Shown piece after piece: positions 16,143-25,036 of a stretch of DNA of 64,000 bases (positions are counted from its first letter, which is position 1; every line of letters begins with the position of its first letter). The notes below the pieces were generated by a model. The model saw only the letters and a program-made list of their open reading frames with translations. It did not search any database and was not told the DNA's origin. Source of the stretch: Alkalicoccus luteus. GTDB taxonomy: Bacteria > Bacillota > Bacilli > Bacillales > Salisediminibacteriaceae. The stretch spans positions 1 to 64,000 of the forward strand of contig NZ_JAATHJ010000018.1 of NCBI RefSeq assembly GCF_012034335.1. The letters are read 5' to 3'. The translations under genes were made by a program, and so were the position numbers.

Positions 16143-16648
16143 CAGATCGTTGATAAAGTCATTTTCGGTGAATAACGTTGCATCTGCCTGTATCTGCGGA
16201 CACTCGCTTTCCGGAGGGAACGGGCTCAGCTAATCGCTTCCTCCTGCTGTCGCAAGCGCTGGATCTTCGCCTCGTTCTGATCCTCCCGGAGTCGAGATCC
16301 TTCGATTTGGCAGCTGGCAGTGCGTTTCAAGTGCCGGGTTATGTATGCACGATCGGCTTCCATACAGGATAGAAGACATTTCGATGTTGAATAGGGGGTG
16401 TCCGTACTTCCTGGAAATCATGATAAACGTAAAAAAGCAGTCGCGTCTGTCGTGACGTTGTTCTCCAACAAGCAGAGCCGTTTTCCCGATGTGTCCGGCG
16501 GAGACGCCAGTGGAGCCGCGCAGTCTGAAGATCCTTTCTCAGGGGTCACCCTGAGAAATAGCTGAAGGCCAGCCCACGGCAAGCTTCCGCCGGTAAACAG
16601 AGGGGAAATACAACCAAACGAATAAATATGTGAGTTGAAAGACTTTTC
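16143..16648 (-). mobile_element. Dispersed element, copy E4 (right end damaged)
   Basis: It starts CAGATCGTTGATAAAGTC directly after the hemQ terminator and is closely similar to E2 over both halves. The right end breaks off at GACTTTTCAGGATGC, lacking the last bases of the inverted repeat and any duplicated terminator. Confidence 0.85.
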
Positions 16649-16689
16649 AGGATGCTTATAAAATGTTTTTTCTGAATATCTGTACTGTC

Positions 16690-17110
16690 CACTGCTTCCG
16701 CCTTCGACAGGACGCTTTCCGGAGGGAACGGGCTCGGCTAATCGCTTCTTCCTCGCGTCAGAAGCGATGGATCTTCGCCCCGTTCTAATCCTCTCGGAGT
16801 CGCCCATCTACAGCTCCAGCACCCGTATAAACGAACATGTGTTTCAAGTAGAAGAAGTTCTGACGCTGTGGTTAGGCAACAGTCTGCCTGTACTAACAAA
16901 GCCTGAGAGACAGGCTTTTCACTGGAAATCTCTGTTCGAATAAAGCCTTATGCGGCTAGAAGTAGATCCGTTTCACCAATGTGTCCACGGGGACGCCTGT
17001 GGAATCAGCGCAGCCTGAAGATGCCATACTGTCCGGATCCATGAGCGCACGAGCGGAGCCTCACAGCCGTTCAGTGTTGAACTGTGTGAACGTACGAGTG
17101 AAGCCCCCTT
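16690..17110 (-). mobile_element. Diverged partial copies of the dispersed element (E5)
   Basis: A fragment at 16695-16810 repeats the GACGCTTTCCGGAGGGAACG...GGATCTTCGCC half. A much more diverged piece at about 16960-17100 repeats the AATGTGTCC.CGG.GACGCC.GTGGAA...GCAGCCTGAAGATGCC half, with traces of the 96-bp unit. This makes 16143-17110 a nest of successive insertions with no gene. Confidence 0.6.
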
Positions 17111-17162
17111 CTATCGTGCTCTTTCTGCCTACATATGACACCTGATATGTCCGAGGCCTTCT

Positions 17163-17534
17163 TTATTCGACGATGGCGGCGATAATGATGAGCACCCAGC
17201 CGATGAGAAAGGCGAGGCCGCCGATCGGGGTGATGGCGCCAAAGATGCGGATGCCGGTAAGGCTCAGCGTATACAGGCTGCCGGAAAAGATGACGATGCC
17301 TGCTGTAAACGCCCACCCTGCCCCGTGCAGCAGACCGTGTGACGATAAATGCTGGGTAAGGACTGCGACGGCGATGATGGCGAGTGCATGAATCATGTGA
17401 TACTGCACGCCCGTTTCAAACGTGGCGGTATAGCCGGTCTGTTCCAGTCTCCCCGCCAGTGCATGTGCTCCAAAAGCACCGATGGCGACAAATAAAAATG
17501 ACATGGCCGCTCCGATAATCAAAAATAATTTCAT
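17163..17534 (-). CDS. ywdK: DUF423 membrane protein YwdK
   Basis: This small integral membrane protein of 123 residues belongs to the DUF423 family (B. subtilis YwdK). Four hydrophobic segments are visible, at about 1-24, 40-60, 68-88 and 95-118. Conserved family residues appear in IGAFGAHAL and FETGVQYHMIHALAII. Function is unknown. The ATG at 17534 is preferred to a TTG at 17543 because the AAAGGAAG site is 10 nt from the ATG but only 1 nt from the TTG. In B. subtilis ywdK belongs to the ung-ywdI neighbourhood, and that association survives here. Confidence 0.85.
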   Translation of the reverse strand: MKLFLIIGAAMSFLFVAIGAFGAHALAGRLEQTGYTATFETGVQYHMIHALAIIAVAVLTQHLSSHGLLHGAGWAFTAGIVIFSGSLYTLSLTGIRIFGAITPIGGLAFLIGWVLIIIAAIVE

Positions 17535-17570
17535 TGCTTCCAAACTTCCTTTCCTGGCTGAGGTTTTCCT

Positions 17571-17599
17571 TTGCGAAGGTTCCTTCTCCCTACTATAAT
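17571..17599 (+). promoter_or_regulatory. Promoter of the GNAT gene
   Basis: TTGCGA (17571-17576), a 17-bp spacer and TATAAT (17594-17599) are ideally spaced upstream of the gene starting at 17635, giving a short leader. Confidence 0.7.
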
Positions 17600-17634
17600 A
17601 GGCACACAGACTGATTATGAAAGGAGGGGACGGT

Positions 17635-18261
17635 TTGTCCTCTATTGAGATCCGGCCTTATACGATTGATGACTTTGATGATCTGCTCCTGATTCAGCAG
17701 GAAGCCTTCCCGCCTCCGTTTCCGGAGGAGCTTTGGTGGTCTCGTGCTCATATTGAAGCACATACCGCCACTTTTCCGGAGGGCGGCATGATCGCTTTTT
17801 ATAAAGGCGAGCCTGCCGGATCCGCTACGTCGCTCATCACTACGCTGCACGAAGGGTCTCACACGTGGGATGAGGTGGCCGACGATGGTTATATTCGCGC
17901 AACGCATGATCCGCACGGTGATACGCTGTACGGCATCGATGTGTGCGTGCGTCCGGACTACCGCGGGCGCGGCGTTGCATCGGCTCTCTATGAAAAGCGC
18001 AAGCAACTCGTTCAGAAGCTCGGTCTCGCCCGCTATGCGGCCGGCTGCCGCATTCCCGGCTACCACGAATGGGCAGACCGCCTCCGTCCGGAGCAGTACA
18101 TGCAGGAGGTAGCTGCCGGACGCATCCATGACCTCGTGCTAAGCTTCATGCTTCGTCAAGGACTGACAGCTGTTCAGCCGCTTGCAGACTACGTCGAAGA
18201 CGATGAGTCCCGGAACTATGCCGTCCTAGTAGAGTGGCGCAATCCGGATTACAGCAGCTAA
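17635..18261 (+). CDS. GNAT family N-acetyltransferase
   Basis: This 208-residue protein has the GNAT fold. The acetyl-CoA-binding motif A is visible as VRPDYRGRGVASALYEKRKQ at about residues 105-125, preceded by the strand YGIDVCV. The substrate is unknown. I start it at TTG 17635, because AAGGAGGGG at 17621-17629 is its ribosome site; the in-frame ATG at 17617 lies upstream of that site. Its 3' end overlaps the convergent ywdI gene by 4 bp. Confidence 0.8.
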   Translation: MSSIEIRPYTIDDFDDLLLIQQEAFPPPFPEELWWSRAHIEAHTATFPEGGMIAFYKGEPAGSATSLITTLHEGSHTWDEVADDGYIRATHDPHGDTLYGIDVCVRPDYRGRGVASALYEKRKQLVQKLGLARYAAGCRIPGYHEWADRLRPEQYMQEVAAGRIHDLVLSFMLRQGLTAVQPLADYVEDDESRNYAVLVEWRNPDYSS

Positions 18262-18566
18262 AAATCGAACAGGCTGTCGCTTTCCGGTTCGTCGCTTTCA
18301 TCGTAAATGCTGCTGCGCTTTTCAGGCTGCTGCGGCTTTTGCGCCGGAGCAGCCTGACGCTTAACCTGCTCTGGCGTCGCGTGACGCACCGGCTCTGCTT
18401 TGTAGTAAGTCCCGGTGTGCTGGGACTCCAGCAGCAGTTCACAGTATGTTTTTAACGACTGGGCGTGATCGCGGTAGGACGTGCCTGTATCTCCATCCAT
18501 GCTCTGCTTCAGCTTCGCAAGCTCCGATTCCATCTTTTCAATCACCAGTTTTGCCGGTATATCCAT
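18258..18566 (-). CDS. ywdI: YwdI family protein
   Basis: This 102-residue protein matches B. subtilis YwdI (DUF5327): an N-terminal helical half (IPAKLVIEKMESELAKLKQS; AQSLKTYCELLLES) and a low-complexity, Gln/Pro- then Asp/Glu/Ser-rich tail ending SLFDF. Function is not known. AAAGGAG precedes the ATG at 18566. In B. subtilis it lies next to ung. Here ung is 6.5 kb away, with a peptidase fusion, a kinase and two oxidoreductases in between, all on the same strand. Confidence 0.8.
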   Translation of the reverse strand: MDIPAKLVIEKMESELAKLKQSMDGDTGTSYRDHAQSLKTYCELLLESQHTGTYYKAEPVRHATPEQVKRQAAPAQKPQQPEKRSSIYDESDEPESDSLFDF

Positions 18567-18634
18567 CTTCGTTTCCGCTCCTTTCGTTCCCGGCTCTTAT
18601 TTTACTCTTTTCCCGCTCAAAACGAAAGACAGAA

Positions 18635-18665
18635 CAGCCGTCCCGGAACGATCCCGGAACGGCTG
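18635..18665 (-). terminator. Terminator-like hairpin after the peptidase fusion gene
   Basis: CAGCCGTtCCGG pairs with CCGGgACGGCTG on the minus strand. The following sequence TTCTGTC is only weakly U-rich, so read-through into ywdI is likely. Confidence 0.5.
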
Positions 18666-18677
18666 CTTCATGCTTCG

Positions 18678-21170
18678 TTATTTTTTGCTGCTGAGCTCTT
18701 CTTCGGACAGCTTCATAAATGTGTCGACATCTTCTTTCAGGAAGTCGATCGCCTTCTGCCAGAAGTCCGGCTTCGTGATGTCTTCGCCGAGATGCTTGTC
18801 GGCAAGTGTTTCCACGTCCAGCCTGCCGGTATCACGGAGCAGCTCCGTGTACTTCGCTTCAAACGACGAGCCTTCTTCTGCTGCACGCGCATAAATACCC
18901 ATGCTGAACAGGTAGCCGAAGGTGTACGGGAAGTTGTAAAACGGAACGCCGGTGATATGGAAGTGCAGCTTTGATGCCCAGAACATCGGTGAATACTCGC
19001 TCAGCGAATCCTGGTACGCTTCCTTCTGTGCTTCGGTCATCAGCTCGTTGAGACGCTCCTGACTGACGAGTCCGTTTTTGCGCTCTTCATAGAAGCGGGT
19101 TTCAAAGAGGAAGCGCGAATGAATGTTCATAAAGAACGCAACGCTCCGATTTAACTTATCATCGAGCAGCTGCAGCTTTTCACGGCGTGAGGACGCCTGC
19201 TTCACCGATGCGTCGGCTACAATCATTTCCGCAAACGTGGAAGCTGTTTCTGCCACGTTCATCGCATACCCCTGTGCCATGTACGGCAGGTCGTTCATCA
19301 CGTGCTGATGATAGGCGTGGCCAAGCTCGTGTGCGAGTGTCGCAACGTTGGAGGCCGAGCCGTCATAGGTCATGAAAATACGGGACTGCTCGCGAATCGG
19401 AAAGCTCGTGCAGAACCCGCCCGGGCGTTTGCCGTCGCGGTTCTCCGCTTCGATCCACTCTTCTTTAAACGCCTTTTCAGCGAACGCTGCCATTTCCGGA
19501 CTGAAGCGGCCAAACTGCTCGATGATCATATCAGCAGCCTCATCGAACGATACTTGCGGCACTTCTTTTGTGAGCGGAGCGCTGACGTCATATATAGCAA
19601 GCTTGTCGACGCCGAGCAGCTCTGCTTTGCGATGGAGATACTCTGTGAACAGCGATTTATTATGTTCAATCGTTTCCCACATCGTGTCGAGCGTTTCCTG
19701 CTTCATGCGGTTGATCATGAGCGGTTCCTTCAGCACGTTCTCCCAGCCGCGTGCTTCATACGATGCGAGACGGAAGCCGGCCAGGTGATTGAGGGTGCCG
19801 GTAAACAGCTCCGCCTCATTTTCCCATGCCTGCTCAAACTGACGGAACACGTGACGTCTGACGGCCCGGTTCTTATCCGATAACTTATTAGCCGCCTGAC
19901 CGACCGAATAGCTGCGCTTAATGCCTTTCTCGCGGATATCGACCTTCATGCGGCCGACGATCGTGTTATAAAGCTCGCCCCAGGCGTGATAGCCGTCGGT
20001 GGAAAGCTTTTGAATCAGCTGCTCCTGCTCGGAAGGCAGCTTTTCTTTCGCAAGGTCGCGGCGCTCCTGCAGGTTGTCAGCGATTTTTTTCATGTTTTCC
20101 TGCTCCATGAAGGCGTGCCACTGAGCGTCTGTAAACTGAAGCAGCTGCTCGTCTACGATGGAAAAGAGCTGGCGGTAGAGCGAAGCAAGCTCCTTTGTTT
20201 TGCCGCCGAGTCGGCGCGCTTCTTTATCGTGCACATCCTGAGCAGTCAGGCAGCTGACGAAAGCATTCACTTCACGCACCTTCATCCCCACCGTCTGCAG
20301 ACGTTCAATCGCATAGGCCCACTCTTCCGGATCCGGCGCATCTTTGGCTGCGGCCTTTTCCAGCTTCATCTTCATTGTGGAGAGATCTGTTTCTGTATTC
20401 GTTAAAAACTGGGCAAACTGCTTGGATCCGCTGCCGCCTTTGAAAATGGAATCCAGATTCCACGTTTGACGGTAGCGTCCTTCTTTCGACGCCCCGCCTC
20501 CGCGGACCGCCGTCCCGATACGATGCAAGTCTTCGTTTTCAAATACGTGCAGACCGCGGCTTTCTGATTGTGCAATCAGCGCCATCGCTTCTGCCACAAC
20601 GGCTGCTTCGATCGGAGCCAGCTTTTGCAACGGTCCTTTCAACCAGCCTTTTACAGGCTTCGTCAGCACTTCCGCCGACTTCTCCCCAAGTCTGAACTCG
20701 TAGCGTTCACCGGTGAGAAGCGAAGGCCGGATGATGTGCAGCGTCGGCAGTTCGAGTGCCATGAGCGCTTCTTCCATGCTTCCTTTCACCTGATTGTAGA
20801 AAAAGCGCGATTCACGGTCTGCTCCCATGGCAGATACAGCCAGCAGGCGGCTGCAGTTATGTTTATTGGCAAGCTCCGCTATTCTCAGCGGATATAAGTA
20901 GTCAACCTGCATAAAGTTTTCGCGCGATCCGGCCTTTTTAATCGTTGAGCCGAGGGCGATAAAAACATCGTCTACCCCTTCAAACGCCTCTTCGTACTGC
21001 TCGAGTGCATCGAAATCGACGACATATTCCGTTACGTTTTCATGATCATGAAACGGCGTACGCCTTCTCGTTAACAGACTTACATTGTCATACGTGTTCT
21101 GTTCGAGGAGCTTTTCTGTCAGCTGTCGTCCGACAAGCCCCGTTGCTCCTGCAACTAATGCTTTTTTCAT
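18678..21170 (-). CDS. Fusion of NAD(P)-binding oxidoreductase domain and M3 oligoendopeptidase F
   Basis: This is one uninterrupted frame of 830 residues. Residues 1 to ~220 are an atypical SDR/NAD(P)H-binding Rossmann domain (KKALVAGATGLVGRQLTEKL; VDDVFIALGSTIKKAGS; YNQVKGSMEEAL). From about residue 230 an M3 metallopeptidase of PepF type follows, starting YRQTWNLDSIFKGGSGSKQF, where free-standing PepF proteins normally begin. The zinc motif AHELGHAYHQH lies at about 613-623, with the third ligand in NVAETASTFAE. No start codon with a ribosome site is seen at the junction. The start at 21170 follows GAGGTGACCGAG. PepF cleaves 7-17-residue peptides in the cytosol; the added domain is unexplained. 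A lost stop or frameshift between two former genes is the alternative. Confidence 0.8.
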   Translation of the reverse strand: MKKALVAGATGLVGRQLTEKLLEQNTYDNVSLLTRRRTPFHDHENVTEYVVDFDALEQYEEAFEGVDDVFIALGSTIKKAGSRENFMQVDYLYPLRIAELANKHNCSRLLAVSAMGADRESRFFYNQVKGSMEEALMALELPTLHIIRPSLLTGERYEFRLGEKSAEVLTKPVKGWLKGPLQKLAPIEAAVVAEAMALIAQSESRGLHVFENEDLHRIGTAVRGGGASKEGRYRQTWNLDSIFKGGSGSKQFAQFLTNTETDLSTMKMKLEKAAAKDAPDPEEWAYAIERLQTVGMKVREVNAFVSCLTAQDVHDKEARRLGGKTKELASLYRQLFSIVDEQLLQFTDAQWHAFMEQENMKKIADNLQERRDLAKEKLPSEQEQLIQKLSTDGYHAWGELYNTIVGRMKVDIREKGIKRSYSVGQAANKLSDKNRAVRRHVFRQFEQAWENEAELFTGTLNHLAGFRLASYEARGWENVLKEPLMINRMKQETLDTMWETIEHNKSLFTEYLHRKAELLGVDKLAIYDVSAPLTKEVPQVSFDEAADMIIEQFGRFSPEMAAFAEKAFKEEWIEAENRDGKRPGGFCTSFPIREQSRIFMTYDGSASNVATLAHELGHAYHQHVMNDLPYMAQGYAMNVAETASTFAEMIVADASVKQASSRREKLQLLDDKLNRSVAFFMNIHSRFLFETRFYEERKNGLVSQERLNELMTEAQKEAYQDSLSEYSPMFWASKLHFHITGVPFYNFPYTFGYLFSMGIYARAAEEGSSFEAKYTELLRDTGRLDVETLADKHLGEDITKPDFWQKAIDFLKEDVDTFMKLSEEELSSKK

Positions 21171-21228
21171 CTCGGTCACCTCAATCGTTGTCATTTTTAA
21201 ACGCTGTGTTCAATGTACCATGATCCTT

Positions 21229-23325
21229 CTACTCACTGAAAGCGGCATGCCTTTCTGACACGGCTGCAGGGAGGCGCAGCGTAAATAGCGATCCTTCTCC
21301 CGGGCGAGACATAATCGACATATGCCCATTCATTTCTTCGACGTAGCGGAAGCTCATCGTTAGGCCGAGTCCCGTTCCGGTCGCTTTGCGTGTAAAAAAC
21401 GGCGTTCCGAGCCGGTCGATCACCGGCTGCTCCATGCCGATGCCTGTATCCTCTATCCCGATGACCAGGGCTCCATCCCCCCAGTCCGTCATCGTCCGCA
21501 GCTCACCGCCATCCGGCATAGCCTCAACCGCATTTTGCACCAGGTTAACGAGCACCTGCTTCAGCTTGTTCCGGTTCACGCGGGCCTCGGGAAGCTTTGG
21601 GTCGAGCATGAGCTGCCAGCTGATGCCTCTTGAACGGAGCTGCGATTCCTGCAATGTGATAACGTCCCGGAGCACCTGATTGACATCGGTAACTTTATGG
21701 CCATTATCTGCATCCGGATCAGCTGTGTCGAGCAGCTCATGAATAATCGTGTTCACCCGGTCAATCTCGTCGATGACGAGCTGATAGGAATCGTCGCTCA
21801 TGAGCGTGCCATTCTGATGATTCAGCTGGATAAACCCGCGAATCGTTGTCAGCGGATTTCGTACTTCATGTGCAAACCCCGCTGCCATCTGGGCAACGAC
21901 CTTCAGCTTCTCCGAGCGGATCATCTCCTGCTCTGCGGTCTGGCGGTCGGTCACATCGTAGCACATGACGAGCAGCTCTTCCTGCTCCTTTGTCGGCAGC
22001 GGCGCCGTCAGCACGCTATGTACCCTTGTTTCCCCTTCTGCCTGCAACGTAACCTGCTGTTCCTTTACACTGTTAAACGATACCTGATCTGTCAGCTGCC
22101 GAAATGCGCCTGACTGGATCATCAGATCGTCAATGCTGACAGCTTCTTCTGCCGGAACGCCGAACATGAAGGCGCTCGTCCGGTTCCAGAGTGTAATGCT
22201 CCCTGATTTCCGATCGAAAGCGAATACGCCGTTGTCACTCGATTCCAGTGCGAGCGTCGAGCGCCGGTGAAAGGCCTCCCGCTCCTGCAGCTCCTGTGCC
22301 ATCGCGTCAAACGAATGGTTCAGTTCCATCATTTCGCGGTAGTTTCCGTGAAAGGCTTCCTCTTCCCGCTTTCCGGACGCCAGCGCACGTGATTTGCGAA
22401 CAAGCTGACGAATCGGATCGGTCAGCCGTCCAGCGAGCCAGTAAACCGAAATGATAAGCAGCCCCAGCACAAAGCCAAACCCGGCTACGTAGCTGATCAT
22501 CAGATTCATAAGCGGTGTCTGCAGCACTTGTTCATCTGCCGCAACACCGAGATACCAACTCTCCTCAAAACCAGGAAAGTTTCCCATTTCAGCTACAGAT
22601 ACAAGCTCTCCGCTGTCGGTCGTCACGATCGTGCCGGAATCCGCTTCTGCAAGCATCGCTTCGTCCATATATGCTTCTTCCAGAACGAGAGACTCGTCCG
22701 GGTGCGACAGAAGCTCCCCTCCGCTGTCCATCAGCATCGCATATCCGGCATCGTTGTTCTGAATAAAGCCGCTGATATCATCCTGAAAATTTTGAATCGT
22801 AAAGATCGGCAGCAAAATCCGGATCAGCTCACTGTTTTCATCATATACCGGCGCTGCAAAGGCAAGCACGACCTCATCCAGCAGCGGTGAACGGTAAATC
22901 GATGACACCTGCGCACTCCCGGCAAGCACCTGCTGAAACCAGGGCCGGCTGCTAACATCCTGTCCGTAAAGACCGCTTTGCGCGTCGGTCAGCACGATAC
23001 CACGCGGGTGAATCACAAAGACATCGTCGTAGCGGGTATGAACATCCAGAAACTGATTCAGCTGCTCCCGCATCTCGGTAGCTGTGGAAAAAGGATCGCG
23101 CAGCATATCGTTTTCAGCCAGGTAGCGAGTATCTGCCAGCCTGTCTTCTAAGTAGCGTGATGTTTCAGCTGTGATCTGGCTGCTCTGCTGCCGGAGCTCC
23201 CGTTCCACCTGACGCGTCAGCTCCTCTTTTTGAGAGGTATAGCCGATGACGGCAATGAGCAGCATCGGCAGCACCGAGACGAGCAGCATAAACAGGAAAA
23301 GCTGATGGCTTAGTCTTCTTTTCAT
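21229..23325 (-). CDS. Membrane PAS-domain sensor histidine kinase
   Basis: The 698 residues hold TM1 (about 8-30), a large extracytoplasmic dCACHE-like sensor (about 31-270; VLTDAQSGLYGQDVSSRPWF), TM2 (about 272-298), HAMP, a PAS domain (about 357-460), HisKA with phospho-acceptor His486 in FAHEVRNPLTTIRGF, and HATPase (N box NLVQNAVEAMPDGG; GTGLGLTMSFR). The HEVRNPLT.IRGF box is typical of sporulation-type kinases (KinA-E group). There is no partner regulator beside it, which fits phosphorelay kinases that feed Spo0F. The ligand is unknown. It starts 9 bp after the preceding dehydrogenase gene, with a weak ribosome site, so translational coupling is likely. Confidence 0.88.
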   Translation of the reverse strand: MKRRLSHQLFLFMLLVSVLPMLLIAVIGYTSQKEELTRQVERELRQQSSQITAETSRYLEDRLADTRYLAENDMLRDPFSTATEMREQLNQFLDVHTRYDDVFVIHPRGIVLTDAQSGLYGQDVSSRPWFQQVLAGSAQVSSIYRSPLLDEVVLAFAAPVYDENSELIRILLPIFTIQNFQDDISGFIQNNDAGYAMLMDSGGELLSHPDESLVLEEAYMDEAMLAEADSGTIVTTDSGELVSVAEMGNFPGFEESWYLGVAADEQVLQTPLMNLMISYVAGFGFVLGLLIISVYWLAGRLTDPIRQLVRKSRALASGKREEEAFHGNYREMMELNHSFDAMAQELQEREAFHRRSTLALESSDNGVFAFDRKSGSITLWNRTSAFMFGVPAEEAVSIDDLMIQSGAFRQLTDQVSFNSVKEQQVTLQAEGETRVHSVLTAPLPTKEQEELLVMCYDVTDRQTAEQEMIRSEKLKVVAQMAAGFAHEVRNPLTTIRGFIQLNHQNGTLMSDDSYQLVIDEIDRVNTIIHELLDTADPDADNGHKVTDVNQVLRDVITLQESQLRSRGISWQLMLDPKLPEARVNRNKLKQVLVNLVQNAVEAMPDGGELRTMTDWGDGALVIGIEDTGIGMEQPVIDRLGTPFFTRKATGTGLGLTMSFRYVEEMNGHMSIMSRPGEGSLFTLRLPAAVSERHAAFSE

Positions 23326-23333
23326 TCGTTTGC

Positions 23334-24200
23334 TCAGCCGCCCTCGTACCAGCGGATCAGCGCCTGCGTACCTTCATCGGCCCGGCCGTCTTCCGCCAGC
23401 TGACTGTACAGCTTCCGCGCGAGTGAAAGTCCCGGAAGCTCCAGCTTCATTTCTTCCGCTGCGTCCAGCGCAATCGACATGTCTTTAATAAAGTGCTTAA
23501 TGTAAAAACCAGGTTCCATATCGTCAGCGATCATCCGCCGGCCGAGTTTCGTCAGCGAAAAGCTTCCTGCAGCTCCCGTTTCGATCGTCTGCAGCACTTG
23601 CTCTGTATTAAGTCCCGCCTTTTCAGCAAATGCCAGCGACTCCGCCACTCCTAGCATCGTTCCTGCGACGGCTATCTGATTCGCCATTTTCGTGAACTGA
23701 CCGGACCCGGCACCTCCAAAGTGCTCAATTTTTTTACCCATGATTCGAAACAGCGCTTCCCCGAGCGTGAATGCCCGCGCACCTCCGCCGCACATAATGG
23801 CAAGCTCTGCGTTTCGCGCGCCGATATCTCCTCCTGATACGGGGGCGTCGAGTGCATGCAGGCCGGCAGCATCTGCTTCAGCGGCGATCCGTTCGGCAAG
23901 CACCGGACTGGACGTCGTCATATCGATTAACAACGCCCCCTGTTTTGCTTGTCTGATCAGTCCGTCCTCTCCGAAATACAGGGACTCAACGTCTTCCGGA
24001 TAGCCGACCATCGTAATCACGGCATCTGCGTGCCGAGCAAGATCTGCAGGCGATTCGTGCCAGACGGCTCCGTTTTTCACCAGCGTGTCTGCTTTTGCTT
24101 TTGTACGGGTGTAGAGGTGCAGCGTGTACCCGGCCTCCATCAGATGACCGGCCATGCTGGCTCCCATTACCCCCGTTCCAATAAATCCGACATCATTCAT
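23334..24200 (-). CDS. 3-hydroxyisobutyrate dehydrogenase family oxidoreductase
   Basis: This NAD(P)-dependent beta-hydroxyacid dehydrogenase of 288 residues most resembles B. subtilis YkwC. The N-terminal Rossmann motif is VGFIGTGVMGASMAGHLMEAG. The substrate motif DAPVSGGDIGARNAELAIMCGG and the catalytic-lysine region GSGQFTKMANQIAVAG (Lys in FTKMANQ) are present. Its substrate may be 3-hydroxyisobutyrate, tartronate semialdehyde or a related acid, and this cannot be fixed from sequence. The ATG at 24200 follows AGAGGAGAG. It lies in a same-strand run: ung, aldo/keto reductase, this gene, kinase. Confidence 0.85.
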   Translation of the reverse strand: MNDVGFIGTGVMGASMAGHLMEAGYTLHLYTRTKAKADTLVKNGAVWHESPADLARHADAVITMVGYPEDVESLYFGEDGLIRQAKQGALLIDMTTSSPVLAERIAAEADAAGLHALDAPVSGGDIGARNAELAIMCGGGARAFTLGEALFRIMGKKIEHFGGAGSGQFTKMANQIAVAGTMLGVAESLAFAEKAGLNTEQVLQTIETGAAGSFSLTKLGRRMIADDMEPGFYIKHFIKDMSIALDAAEEMKLELPGLSLARKLYSQLAEDGRADEGTQALIRWYEGG

Positions 24201-24217
24201 GGTCTCTCTCCTCTTAG

Positions 24218-25036
24218 TTACGCAAATTTTTCCGGACTGGAGCCGAAGCGCATGTCTTCATTCCAGCTAGTGATGAGGTCTACATCTTCTTGTTTCAGCT
24301 CAAAGTCGGTAATAGCCGCATTTTCACGAATCCGCTCCGGCGTTACCGATTTCGGCACCGCAGCTACGTGGCGCTGCATGTTCCAGCGGAGAATGATCTG
24401 AGCCGGCGTTTTCCCGTACGTTTCCGACATGCGGACCAGAGCCGGATCATCGAGCTTCCTTCCTCGTGTAAGCGGGCTCCACGCCTGCAGCTGTATGTTT
24501 TCCTTTTGACAGTAGTTGTACAGCTCCGGCTGGGTGAGCCATGGATGATACTCTACCTGATTAACCAGCGGCTGAATTTCTGCGGTTTCTTTCAGCCGCT
24601 CCAGATGCCGGACGAGAAAATTACTAACGCCTGCGGCACGGATCCATCCTTCTCGATACAGTTTTTCCATCGCCCGCCACGTCTCCGGGTAAGGGATATC
24701 CGGCCAGTGAATCAAATACATGTCCACGTAATCCACGCCAAGCTTTTTACGGCTGTTTTCGAACGCCTGAAGCGTTTCTTCATAGCCTTGTTCGGTGTTC
24801 CAGACCTTCGTCGTCAAAAACAGCGTTTCACGTGAAACACCGACGTCACGTATCGCCTGCCCTGTTTCTGCTTCATTGTCATAATACGACGCTGTGTCAA
24901 TCAGCCGGTAGCCTGCTTCAATCGCTGTCCGGACGGCCGGTGCCGTTTCCTCCTGCTCTACTTTATAGACGCCAAAGCCGAGACAGGGCATCTCCGTCCC
25001 ATTGGCGAGCGTCCACGTATCCGCTAATGATTTCAC
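24218..25036 (-). CDS. Aldo/keto reductase
   Basis: This 272-residue NADPH-dependent (beta/alpha)8 reductase is similar to B. subtilis YvgN/YtbE. The catalytic tetrad is visible: Asp47 (LIDTASYYDNE), Tyr52, Lys77 (LTTKVWN) and His110 (LIHWPD). The C-terminal cofactor segment VPKSVTPERIREN matches the family. Such enzymes reduce methylglyoxal and other small aldehydes. Translation begins at GTG 25036, overlapping the ung stop (GTGA), so it is coupled to ung. Confidence 0.88.
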   Translation of the reverse strand: MKSLADTWTLANGTEMPCLGFGVYKVEQEETAPAVRTAIEAGYRLIDTASYYDNEAETGQAIRDVGVSRETLFLTTKVWNTEQGYEETLQAFENSRKKLGVDYVDMYLIHWPDIPYPETWRAMEKLYREGWIRAAGVSNFLVRHLERLKETAEIQPLVNQVEYHPWLTQPELYNYCQKENIQLQAWSPLTRGRKLDDPALVRMSETYGKTPAQIILRWNMQRHVAAVPKSVTPERIRENAAITDFELKQEDVDLITSWNEDMRFGSSPEKFA

